From: DASPKM01 sp963817075
GTDB taxonomy: Bacteria; Bacteroidota; Bacteroidia; Chitinophagales; Chitinophagaceae
Length of the DNA: 64,000 nucleotides
NCBI GenBank assembly: GCA_963817075.1
Contig: CAWFMT010000001.1
Location: 62,001-126,000 of the forward strand
Direction of reading: 5' to 3'
The notes under the pieces were generated by a model. It did no database searches. It worked only from the letters and a program-made list of their open reading frames with translations, and was not told the origin of the DNA. A program made the translations under genes and the position numbers. Position 1 is the first letter of the stretch, and each line of letters begins with the position of its first letter. Shown here piece after piece: positions 7,866 to 15,658 of this stretch.

Positions 7866-9428
7866 ATGAACGATAAGAAGATCTACACAGACAGCGGAAT
7901 TGAAATAAAACAATATTATTCAAGGAAGGATTTTGATGCTGGCCAGTCGGAAGAACTACCTGGTGAATTCCCCTTTACAAGAGGCATACAATCAGATATG
8001 TATCGCGGGAAGCTCTGGACCATGCGACAATACGCAGGTTTCAGCAGTGCAGAAGAGAGTAATAAACGATACCATTATCTATTGTCGCAAGGTGTAATGG
8101 GATTGAGTGTTGCCTTTGACCTTCCAACCCAAATTGGATATGATAGTGATCACCCATTGGCAGAAGGAGAAGTAGGAAAGGTTGGAGTAGCCATCGATTC
8201 CCTGGAGGATATGGAAGCGCTACTCAAAGGCATCAGACTTGAAGATGTATCAACATCAATGACCATCAATGCCACTGCTTTTATTCTTCTGGCTTTTTAT
8301 GTTGCAATTGCAAAAAAACAGGGAGCAGATCTAAAAAAGATCACCGGAACAATTCAGAATGACATCTTAAAGGAATACGCTGCAAGAGGAACTTATATCT
8401 ATCCTCCAAAGGCATCCATGCGCATCATCACTGACATTTTTGAATGGTGCAGTCTTGAATTGCCCAGGTGGAATACCATTTCAATTTCGGGATATCATAT
8501 CAGAGAGGCAGGTAGTACAGCAGTTCAGGAAGTAGCTTTCACTTTAAGTAACGGAAAGGCTTATGTGGAAGCAGCACTACAGAAAGGACTTGACATTAAT
8601 GTTTTTGGGAAGCGTCTATCATTCTTTTTCAACGCACATAATAACTTATTTGAGGAAGTGGCAAAATTTCGTGCTGCCAGAAGAATGTGGGCAAAGATCA
8701 TGAAGGACCTTGGTGCAACTGATCCAAAGGCAATGATGCTTCGATTTCATACTCAGACCGGTGGAAGCACCTTGACCGCACAGCAACCTTTAAATAACAT
8801 TTCAAGAGTGACTGTTCAATCGCTGGCGGCCGTTCTTGGTGGAACACAATCACTGCATACGAATGGTTATGATGAAGCACTCAGTCTGCCAACTGAAGAA
8901 GCTGCAAAAGTTGCTTTGCGTACACAACAGATCATTGCATTTGAAAGTGGGGCTGCAAGTACTGCAGATCCACTGGCTGGTTCCTATTTTGTTGAAGCAC
9001 TTACTAATGAAGTTGAAGAAAAATCACTTGAGCTGATTGCTAAGATCGATGCAATGGGCGGAAGTGTATCAGCCATTGAGCAAGGCTTCATACAGGAGCA
9101 GATCGCACGGAGTGCATATGAAATTCAGCGTAAGATTGAAACCGGTGAGCAGGTGATCGTTGGAGTAAATAAATTCCAGGGAAAAGATTCAGAGAATCCT
9201 CCCTTATTCAAAGTAGATGAATCAATTCGTCAAATACAATCAGAGAAACTTGAACGTGTAAGGCGACAAAGAGATCATGCAAAATGTGACACCATCCTAC
9301 AAGACCTGAACGACAAGGCCTGTGGCAGTGAGAATATTATGCCTGTTGTGATTGAGGCGGTAGAGAATAAATGCACACTGGGTGAAATTGCGGATACTTT
9401 GCGGGAAGTATTTGGGGAGCACCGGTGA
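7866..9428 (+). CDS. Methylmalonyl-CoA mutase family catalytic subunit (no B12 domain)
   Basis: 520 residues forming the substrate-binding TIM barrel of the acyl-CoA mutase family, which interconverts methylmalonyl-CoA and succinyl-CoA (or related acyl-CoAs). Tyr56 in RQYAGFS and His211 in SGYHIREAG match the catalytic Tyr and His of the family, and VAFDLPTQIGYDSDHP is also typical. The C-terminal cobalamin-binding domain of single-chain mutases is absent; the chain ends after about 520 residues, as in heteromeric enzymes whose B12 subunit is a separate gene. No such gene is adjacent. Ethylmalonyl- or isobutyryl-CoA specificity cannot be excluded. No exact -7 box was seen. Confidence 0.9.
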   Translation: MNDKKIYTDSGIEIKQYYSRKDFDAGQSEELPGEFPFTRGIQSDMYRGKLWTMRQYAGFSSAEESNKRYHYLLSQGVMGLSVAFDLPTQIGYDSDHPLAEGEVGKVGVAIDSLEDMEALLKGIRLEDVSTSMTINATAFILLAFYVAIAKKQGADLKKITGTIQNDILKEYAARGTYIYPPKASMRIITDIFEWCSLELPRWNTISISGYHIREAGSTAVQEVAFTLSNGKAYVEAALQKGLDINVFGKRLSFFFNAHNNLFEEVAKFRAARRMWAKIMKDLGATDPKAMMLRFHTQTGGSTLTAQQPLNNISRVTVQSLAAVLGGTQSLHTNGYDEALSLPTEEAAKVALRTQQIIAFESGAASTADPLAGSYFVEALTNEVEEKSLELIAKIDAMGGSVSAIEQGFIQEQIARSAYEIQRKIETGEQVIVGVNKFQGKDSENPPLFKVDESIRQIQSEKLERVRRQRDHAKCDTILQDLNDKACGSENIMPVVIEAVENKCTLGEIADTLREVFGEHR

Positions 9429-9431
9429 TTT

Positions 9432-9562
9432 AGAATTTTGAAAGTTTGAAATTGGGAAATCTTGGAATTGTCACTCGTCCATATTTGAGGATTTCGGTTA
9501 CAGGTCTTCAATTTTCCCAATTTCCCAATCCTGAGTGAAGCGAAGAAACCAAATTTCAAAAT
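9432..9562. repeat. Inverted AATTTTGAAA...TTTCAAAAT repeat between convergent genes
   Basis: The left part (9432-9460) reads AATTTTGAAAGTTTGAAATT then GGGAAAT; the right part (9511-9562) is its rough complement and contains CCTGAGTGAAGCGAAG. The right part is homologous to the two elements flanking the GNAT gene at 42.1 kb. It supplies the stop codon of the ABC-F gene (TTT TGA on the minus strand). Confidence 0.65.
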
Positions 9563-11187
9563 CCCTTATACATCTCTTCTTTCATATACTTCACCCTCTC
9601 ATCTGCCAGGTACTCATCAAATGTCATCAATCTATCGATGATACCTCTGGGTGTGAGCTCTATTACTCTATTAGCAACAGTTTGCATGAACGTATGATCA
9701 TGGCTGGTTAGAAGTACAATGCCAGGGAAAGTATTACAACCTTCATTGAAACTCTGAATACTTTCAAGGTCAAGGTGATTGGTTGGCTGGTCCAAAATGA
9801 TACAATTAGGGTTCTGTAGCATCATTCTGCTGATCATGCACCGGACTTTTTCACCTCCGCTCAAAACATTCGTTTTCTTCATTATCTCATCGCCACTGAA
9901 CAACATCTTACCCAAAAATCCGCGAAGGAATGGTTCATCTACATCGGTTACATGAGGCGGTACATATTGTCGAAGCCATTCCATCAATGACAAACCGCTG
10001 TCAAAAAATCCGTTATTCTCTACCGGCAAATAGGCCTTTGTGATAGTGGTTCCCCATTCAAATTTTCCTGCTTCAGCCTTATCATTTCCAGATAACACTT
10101 CGAAAAAATTTGTAACTGCGAGAGGATCCTTGCTTACAAAAGCAATCTTATCTCCTTTACTTACACTGAATGAAACCTTATCGAACAGGATTCTGCTATC
10201 AATCGATTTTTTCAGGTTTTCTACGTTGAGGATCTGGTTCCCAACTTCTCTTAACGGCTGAAAAATGATACCGGGATATTTTCTGTTAGATGGCTCTATT
10301 TCTTCAATAGTCAGTTTTTCAAGAGCCTTTTTTCTTGCAGTGGCCTGACGGGATTTAGAAGCGTTTGCACTGAAACGTGCGATGAAATCGAGCAATGCTT
10401 GTCTCTTGTCTTCAACTTTTTTATTCTTGTCATTCACCTGCCTGGCCATCAATTGAGATGATTCATACCAGAAAGTATAATTACCCCTAAATATTTTGAT
10501 CTTTTGCCGATCAACATCAGCAACATGGGTGCAGACTGCATCCAGGAAATGTCGATCGTGGCTCACTACCAATACTATATTCTCATATTCAGCAAGGAAG
10601 TTCTCCAACCATGAAATGGTTTCAATATCCAGACCATTCGTAGGCTCATCCAATAAAAGGATGTCTGGATTTCCAAAGAGCACCTGGGCAAGAAGAACTC
10701 TGACCTTGAGATTTGAAGGAATATCTTTTAATAGGTTTTGATGATATTCTTCTTCTACTCCCAATGAGCTTAATAAAGACCCGGCATCACTTTCAGCATT
10801 ATATCCTCCCATCTCCCCAAATTCTGCCTCCAATTCACCAGCGCGAATTCCGTCCTCTTCTGTGAAATCTGCCAGGGTGTAAATGCGATCACGTTCCTGC
10901 ATCACTCCCCACATTTTCTTGTGACCCATCAACACCGTATTAAGAACGGTAAACTCATCAAATTCAAAATGGTTTTGCTTGAGAACAGCCATTCTTTCTC
11001 CGGGAGTGATCTCAACCTGGCCCTTATTAGGCTCTATCTCACCACTTAATATCTTCAAAAAAGTAGACTTCCCTGCACCATTTGCTCCAATCACACCGTA
11101 GCAGTTTCCATGAGTAAAACTGAGGTTCACTTCATCGAATAAAACGCGCTTACCATAGGCAAGCGTAATATTTTTAACACTGATCAT
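9556..11187 (-). CDS. ABC-F family ATPase (YbiT-like) with one degenerate ATP site
   Basis: 543 residues with two ABC domains joined by a basic linker (about 250-300) and no membrane segments, so an ABC-F protein acting on ribosomes. Domain 1 has an intact Walker A (GANGAGKST, 34-42) and LLLDEP with catalytic Glu181, but its signature is DIPSNLKVR (155-163), not LSGGQ. Domain 2 has a proper signature, LSGGEKVR (442-449), but its Walker A position reads VSKDPLAVT (351-359) and the catalytic Glu is Gln467 (ILDQP). In the usual head-to-tail pairing, one composite site is complete and the other is defective on both sides. It has its own -7 box; the stop codon lies inside a repeat. Confidence 0.92.
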   Translation of the reverse strand: MISVKNITLAYGKRVLFDEVNLSFTHGNCYGVIGANGAGKSTFLKILSGEIEPNKGQVEITPGERMAVLKQNHFEFDEFTVLNTVLMGHKKMWGVMQERDRIYTLADFTEEDGIRAGELEAEFGEMGGYNAESDAGSLLSSLGVEEEYHQNLLKDIPSNLKVRVLLAQVLFGNPDILLLDEPTNGLDIETISWLENFLAEYENIVLVVSHDRHFLDAVCTHVADVDRQKIKIFRGNYTFWYESSQLMARQVNDKNKKVEDKRQALLDFIARFSANASKSRQATARKKALEKLTIEEIEPSNRKYPGIIFQPLREVGNQILNVENLKKSIDSRILFDKVSFSVSKGDKIAFVSKDPLAVTNFFEVLSGNDKAEAGKFEWGTTITKAYLPVENNGFFDSGLSLMEWLRQYVPPHVTDVDEPFLRGFLGKMLFSGDEIMKKTNVLSGGEKVRCMISRMMLQNPNCIILDQPTNHLDLESIQSFNEGCNTFPGIVLLTSHDHTFMQTVANRVIELTPRGIIDRLMTFDEYLADERVKYMKEEMYKGF

Positions 11188-11209
11188 TAAGGTTCTTTTT
11201 TACGACCGG

Positions 11210-11217
11210 CAAAGGTA
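11210..11217 (-). promoter_or_regulatory. -7 promoter box TACCTTTG, ABC-F gene
   Basis: The minus strand reads TACCTTTG, a full TAnnTTTG match, 22 bases before the start codon at 11187. Confidence 0.65.
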
Positions 11218-11280
11218 ATCGATTATAACGATGAAACCCAGAATTTCAGGCCATTACCTTACTTCTATATGTTTTATTTA

Positions 11281-11356
11281 ACTGCTAAGGTGTTAAGGCA
11301 CAAAGGTTCGCCAAGTGTCCTTGCGAAACCTGGCGTCATTGTGTCTTTGCGGTTAA
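11281..11356. repeat. NGCAAAG/GGCG-type inverted repeat
   Basis: Begins ACTGCTAAGG and ends TTTGCGGTTAA, with CACAAAGG and CCTTGCGAAACCTGGCG inside; the halves are imperfectly complementary. It lies between two divergent promoters. Confidence 0.55.
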
Positions 11357-11410
11357 TAGCCTTAATTCAAACCTGAAGATTATGGCATAATTTTTCAAAT
11401 TATTTAAGAT

Positions 11411-11418
11411 TAGTTTTG
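11411..11418 (+). promoter_or_regulatory. -7 promoter box TAGTTTTG
   Basis: A full TAnnTTTG match ending 25 bases before ATG 11444. It is the best evidence that the small hydrophilic frame there is expressed. Confidence 0.6.
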
Positions 11419-11443
11419 ATCTTTAACTATATAATTCTAAGTC

Positions 11444-11644
11444 ATGAACGAGAAAAAAAAGCCTGTAGATCAAGATCGTTCAGCAGATAATAAACCAACC
11501 GGGGGCGAGCTTCCTGATAAACAGCAAGAATTTGAAGGCACAACCTGGGATGAAAATGCAGATCATGATTCCACATCAACCGAGGCGGAGAGAAAAAATG
11601 TTTCAAAAACCTCTCCCAAATCTCCAGGAAAAGGGAAATCCTGA
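11444..11644 (+). CDS. Small disordered hydrophilic protein (hydrophilin-like)
   Basis: 66 residues, almost all charged or small polar, with no hydrophobic core, cysteine or membrane segment. It contains ELPDKQQEFEGTTWDENAD and a basic C-terminal tail. Composition resembles two further small proteins at 15007 and 15307; all three carry a Trp next to acidic residues (TWDE, NWGE, NWDD). Such sequences are expected to be disordered, and some hydrophilins protect against drying or osmotic stress, but a role here is only inferred. A perfect -7 box precedes it. Confidence 0.6.
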   Translation: MNEKKKPVDQDRSADNKPTGGELPDKQQEFEGTTWDENADHDSTSTEAERKNVSKTSPKSPGKGKS

Positions 11645-11827
11645 GAGAACCATTATGAATTGACATCCGGGATTCTTTACGCTTCCTATTGGGAGATTAA
11701 GTCTTATGCCTTCTTGAGAAACTTGATATTGTGAATGAATTCATTAATTTAGCCAGCCAGAGTTTCAACCCCACTCCTTCCTCGAATTACAGAACTCAAC
11801 GGATTAAGAATCTGATTAAAATTCTAT

Positions 11828-13381
11828 ATGCATACTCCAGAGGATGTTAAGCTCCATAGTGAAGCAATAAGAAGAGTAGAAGACCGGTATCTCAAAATCG
11901 TGGAGGAAGTCCAGGATTATGCTATAATTCTTCTAAACAATGAGGGAATTATACAAAACTGGAACCGAGGAGCCGAAAGTTTAAAAGGGTACAGTTCGAA
12001 CGAGATTATTGGCAAAAGCTTTTCCCTCTTTTATCCCGAATCTGATCGTCTATCGCGACTTCCACAAAAGCTCCTCCAGGAAGCAATTGATATGGGCAGG
12101 GTGTCCCATTATGGATGGCGATTGCGAAAAGATGGGTCAACCTTTTGGGCAAATGTGGTGATCACGTCACTACATGATGATGAAGGCGAAGTAATCGGCT
12201 TCCTGAAAGTTACCAGGGATCTTACAGAACAATTGATTGCACAGCAGCAACTGAACTTGCGGATGGAGGAATTAAGGAAGAGCGAAGAGCGTTATCATCA
12301 GATGATAGATGAGGTTGAAGATTATGCAATCATTCTGTTGGACCCTGATGGGAAAATTCAAAACTGGAATAAAGGTGCGGAAAAAATAAAGGGCTATTCC
12401 TCAGAAGAAATTATAGGAAAGAGTTTTGAATTGTTCTACTCAGCCGATGATACAAAGCATGAAATTCCCAAAGGTCTATTGCGAGAAGCGAGGTTGAATG
12501 GAAAAGCCACCCATGAAGGTTGGAGAGTTCGAAAAGATGGAACACGTTTTTGGGGAAGCACAGTAATCACTGCACTCCATGATGATGACAATCAAATTAT
12601 CGGATATTCCAAAGTGACCCGTGACCTTACAGAGCGGAAAATTGCTGAGGATACTTTAAAGAGTTATGCAGAAAAATTAGAGCAGAATAATGCCGAGTTG
12701 GAACAGTTTGCATATGTAGCTTCCCATGACCTGAAAGAACCACTGAGAAAGATCATCACTTTTGGAGATCTTCTGGAAGCAAATTCTGCTTCTTCAATGA
12801 GTGATAAAAACAGAGATTATATCACCAGGATGCAATCAGCAGCAAAGAGAATGATGAATCTGATTGAGGACCTTCTCTCTTTTTCCAAAATCAATCGCCA
12901 AAATGAAGGATATGAAGTTGTGGATCTGAACGAAATTATTACGCAGGTTGTTCATGATATGGACACTTCCCGTTATGCACATAAACCCAGCATTCGCGTT
13001 GGAAAACTTCCGAAGATCGTTGCGAGAAAATCCCAAATGGGCCAGCTTTTCCAGAACCTGATTTCAAATTCTTTAAAATTCAACGATAAACAGAATCCTG
13101 AGGTCCTGATATCTGCAGAACTTTCCGCTAGTGACCAGGTTCCTTCAACTACTATCCGGGTTAAAGACAATGGAATTGGATTTGAAGAATTGTACAAGAA
13201 GAAGATTTTCGATATTTTCCAAAGACTACATGGAAGAAGTGAGTACACTGGTTCCGGTATTGGACTTGCTATCTGTAAAAAAATTGTAGAATCGCATGGC
13301 GGAAGAATTGCTGCAGAATCGGAACCAGGATTAGGCGCCACTTTCTTCATCACCCTTCCGCTCGGAAATGATCAAGAATGA
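11828..13381 (+). CDS. Soluble PAS-PAS sensor histidine kinase
   Basis: 517 residues without signal peptide or membrane helices, so a cytoplasmic sensor. Two PAS domains (about 20-137 and 155-265) are close copies of each other: both contain YAIILL, IQNWN.GAE..KGYSS and EIIGKSF, showing a recent tandem duplication. A HisKA domain follows with phospho-acceptor His300 in SHDLKEPLRK, then a HATPase domain (about 390-510) with N box NLISNSLKF, DNGIGF and GSGIGLAICKKIV. No response regulator is adjacent. The amine oxidase gene starts 32 bases downstream and may be co-transcribed. Confidence 0.94.
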   Translation: MHTPEDVKLHSEAIRRVEDRYLKIVEEVQDYAIILLNNEGIIQNWNRGAESLKGYSSNEIIGKSFSLFYPESDRLSRLPQKLLQEAIDMGRVSHYGWRLRKDGSTFWANVVITSLHDDEGEVIGFLKVTRDLTEQLIAQQQLNLRMEELRKSEERYHQMIDEVEDYAIILLDPDGKIQNWNKGAEKIKGYSSEEIIGKSFELFYSADDTKHEIPKGLLREARLNGKATHEGWRVRKDGTRFWGSTVITALHDDDNQIIGYSKVTRDLTERKIAEDTLKSYAEKLEQNNAELEQFAYVASHDLKEPLRKIITFGDLLEANSASSMSDKNRDYITRMQSAAKRMMNLIEDLLSFSKINRQNEGYEVVDLNEIITQVVHDMDTSRYAHKPSIRVGKLPKIVARKSQMGQLFQNLISNSLKFNDKQNPEVLISAELSASDQVPSTTIRVKDNGIGFEELYKKKIFDIFQRLHGRSEYTGSGIGLAICKKIVESHGGRIAAESEPGLGATFFITLPLGNDQE

Positions 13382-13413
13382 TTTCTTAATCCTTGAGTAA
13401 TCAGTAATCAGGA

Positions 13414-14730
13414 ATGCAAAGAACTATATTAATCGTTGGCGCAGGGGCAGCGGGATTAATGGCTGCCAGGGCATTATCATCTGCCGGACTTGAAGTAACT
13501 ATACTGGAAGCGCGGGACAGAATTGGTGGAAGAATAAATACGATTCATGATCCAGCCTTCTCTCTACCTATTGAGGCCGGTGCTGAATTTATTCATGGCG
13601 AATTAGAAACTACCATCAGGCTACTCAAGAACTACCAAATCAAATATTATCCAATTTCAGGCGGTCTATGGAATGCCATGGAGGGTCAACTTAATCGGCA
13701 AAGAGATTTTATAAAAGGATTTGATACAGTACTTGAAAAATTAGACAAACTAAAGGATGACATAAGTATCGAGGAATTCCTGAAAATCAATTTTGATAAA
13801 CCAGAGGATGAGAAAATTCGGGAATCAATATACAGCTTCGTACAGGGCTATGATCTGGCTGAACCTGCAAAAGCAAGTGCATTAAGTCTTAGAGAGGAAT
13901 GGTCCGAACAGGATTCAGAACAATACAGAATAAAAGGTGGTTATGGATCATTGCTCGATAGATTATTCAAGGATTGTAAATCGAATGGATGCCAACTGAA
14001 ATTGAATTCTGTAGTGAAGGATGTGAAATGGACGAAAAATAATGTAAGCGTGCGAACCAGAGATGGCAATTTATTTGAAGCTAATAAATTACTTCTTACC
14101 ATTCCTCTGGGAGTATTGCAGGCAAGTCCAACCGCTCCGGCAAGCATCAATTTCAACCCTTCAATTCCCGAAAAAATAGTAGCTGCTAAAAAGCTTGGAT
14201 ATGGTGATGTAATAAAAATACCCCTTGAATTTTCCGAACCGTTTTGGGAGAATGCTGATATCGTAAAAACAAGGAAGACAAAAGATCTGGGTTTTTTGTT
14301 TTCAGACCGGCCAATTCCTACATGGTGGACCCCCCTTCCAATGGCCGATCCAATTATTACCGGTTGGTTTGGTGGTCCGAATGTGAAACCTCATGTCGGA
14401 AAGAGTACGGACGAGTTGGTGAACCTGGCGATTAAAAGTCTGGCCGAGATATATTATTTAGAGACGGATGAATTAAAAAGATTGCTCAACACCGGCAGAT
14501 CATTTGACTGGTCGGCCGATAAATTCTCCATTGGTGGTTATAGTTATAAAACTTTAAATGCTGCCGAAAACCGAAAAATCTTAGCCGATCCTATTGACAA
14601 CACTATATTTTTTGCTGGGGAGGCCCTCGCTCTGGGACCCGAAGCTGGAACAGTTGAAGCGGCCTTTCAGAGTGGTGCTGCTACTGCCGGCAAAATCATC
14701 TCTGATGCACTGGATACTCGTGAATCGTGA
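13414..14730 (+). CDS. Flavin-containing amine oxidase
   Basis: 438 residues with the FAD-binding Rossmann motif VGAGAAG (8-14), the ARDRIGGRINT stretch that follows it, and the C-terminal FAGEALA segment that closes the flavin site. This is the monoamine oxidase/amino-oxidase fold; substrates range from amines and amino acids to polyamines and cannot be assigned. No signal peptide is present. The gene lies 32 bases after the PAS kinase and may share its transcript. Its last residues (DTRES) and stop are encoded by a GTGAATC-type intergenic repeat, which suggests the original C-terminus was replaced or extended. Confidence 0.9.
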   Translation: MQRTILIVGAGAAGLMAARALSSAGLEVTILEARDRIGGRINTIHDPAFSLPIEAGAEFIHGELETTIRLLKNYQIKYYPISGGLWNAMEGQLNRQRDFIKGFDTVLEKLDKLKDDISIEEFLKINFDKPEDEKIRESIYSFVQGYDLAEPAKASALSLREEWSEQDSEQYRIKGGYGSLLDRLFKDCKSNGCQLKLNSVVKDVKWTKNNVSVRTRDGNLFEANKLLLTIPLGVLQASPTAPASINFNPSIPEKIVAAKKLGYGDVIKIPLEFSEPFWENADIVKTRKTKDLGFLFSDRPIPTWWTPLPMADPIITGWFGGPNVKPHVGKSTDELVNLAIKSLAEIYYLETDELKRLLNTGRSFDWSADKFSIGGYSYKTLNAAENRKILADPIDNTIFFAGEALALGPEAGTVEAAFQSGAATAGKIISDALDTRES

Positions 14731-14746
14731 GACGTGAGGCGTGAAT
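14717..14746. repeat. CGTGAATCGTGAGACGTGAGG repeat overlapping a stop codon
   Basis: The same GTGAATC/GTGAGGC family as 7750-7791. Its first bases encode the last residues and stop of the amine oxidase. Confidence 0.6.
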
Positions 14747-14755
14747 GGGAAAAAA

Positions 14756-14839
14756 TTTCACGCAAAGAAACAAAGGGAGCCAAGACGCAAAGGATCATTT
14801 CTATTTGCGTCTTTGCCCACTTGGCGACTTTGCGTGAAA
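14756..14839. repeat. Inverted repeat TTTCACGCAAAG ... CTTTGCGTGAAA
   Basis: The 12-bp arms at 14756-14767 and 14828-14839 are perfect complements. The interior carries further complementary pieces (GACGCAAAGGA and TTTGCGTCTTTG). One of the best-preserved members of the NGCAAAG family in the window. Confidence 0.75.
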
Positions 14840-15006
14840 TACGTTAGTCGTGAGCAGGAATTACCTCATTACGGTCAACGGTCAATTTTCACTGTCATCT
14901 GCCAACAAAGACAACTCCCAACTCGTAAGCTGTAGAATCTGCTCCTCACCACTCCTTAGTGATAATTGAGGCACCATTTTTTCTGCTATACATTAAACTG
15001 AAGCTG

Positions 15007-15270
15007 ATGGACAAGAAAACCGAACTTCCAGACAATCAAGATCAAAAGAAGTATGGCCAGGATGATTCTAACTGGGGTGAAAGAGGATTTGAAGAAGGTG
15101 GGGGACAAGGAAGCAGTGAGAGTTCATATGAACCCAGGCAGGAAAATTTGGCGAACAGGGGATATGAAGAGGATCAACCAGACTCACCGGTGAGATCAAC
15201 TGGCAGTACTGCAAAAGATCAGGAATCCGGATCAGTTCAGCCCGGTGATAATAGAAAAGGAAAGAATTAA
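15007..15270 (+). CDS. Small disordered hydrophilic protein, second copy type
   Basis: 87 residues starting at ATG 15007 (an in-frame start at 14959 would add hydrophobic residues unlike the rest). Rich in Gly, Ser, Glu, Asp and Gln, with DDSNWGERGFEEGG and no hydrophobic core. Composition and the Trp-acidic motif match the proteins at 11444 and 15307. Only 36 bases separate it from the next gene, so the two are probably co-transcribed. Likely disordered; a stress-protective role is speculative. Confidence 0.65.
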   Translation: MDKKTELPDNQDQKKYGQDDSNWGERGFEEGGGQGSSESSYEPRQENLANRGYEEDQPDSPVRSTGSTAKDQESGSVQPGDNRKGKN

Positions 15271-15306
15271 ATCAACTAAATATTTCTAACATTAAAACTA
15301 GATACC

Positions 15307-15594
15307 ATGGCAGACGATAAAAATAAGAATACCAATCTAGGACAGGAAGGGAACCAGAACTGGGATGATCAAAACGATCAAAAACGTTCCGGCAACCAGG
15401 AGCCAAATCCTGAAAGGATGAAAAAAGGCGGATCAGCCTTTAATGAAGAAGGAACAGCAACAGGGGCAGGAAGCAGTCAGGGAAATAAGAGAGACAATGT
15501 AGGCCCGTTGGATGCAGACCTGGATGATCTTCCAAGTGAATCCAGAGACAGAAAGGACATGGGCTCTAACAAAACAGGTCCTGGACTTGGATAA
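15307..15594 (+). CDS. Small disordered hydrophilic protein, third copy type
   Basis: 95 residues, Asn/Asp/Gly/Lys-rich with no hydrophobic segment: NWDDQNDQKRSGNQEP and LDADLDDLPSESRDRKDMG are typical stretches. It ends 18 bases before a strong terminator shared with the convergent peptidase gene. Its relation to the two other hydrophilic proteins rests on composition and the NW(D/G) motif, not on an alignment. Confidence 0.68.
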   Translation: MADDKNKNTNLGQEGNQNWDDQNDQKRSGNQEPNPERMKKGGSAFNEEGTATGAGSSQGNKRDNVGPLDADLDDLPSESRDRKDMGSNKTGPGLG

Positions 15595-15612
15595 CGAATC
15601 TTAAAAAGAAAA

Positions 15613-15636
15613 AGGCCTTCAGAAATCTGAAGGTCT
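15613..15636. terminator. Bidirectional terminator
   Basis: AGGCCTTCAG (15613-15622), loop AAAT, CTGAAGGTCT (15627-15636), ten pairs with one G-T. T runs follow on the plus strand and, via the A-rich left flank, on the minus strand. It serves the hydrophilic-protein pair and the convergent M16 gene. Confidence 0.85.
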
Positions 15637-15658
15637 TTTTTATTACAAATCGATATCC

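Noticed and set aside
7866..9428. Truncated methylmalonyl-CoA mutase missing its B12 domain
   Set aside because: Heteromeric mutases naturally have a separate cobalamin subunit, and the chain ends at the usual point.
14741..14935. 64-codon plus-strand frame after the amine oxidase
   Set aside because: It consists almost wholly of NGCAAAG repeat DNA and has no promoter or family.
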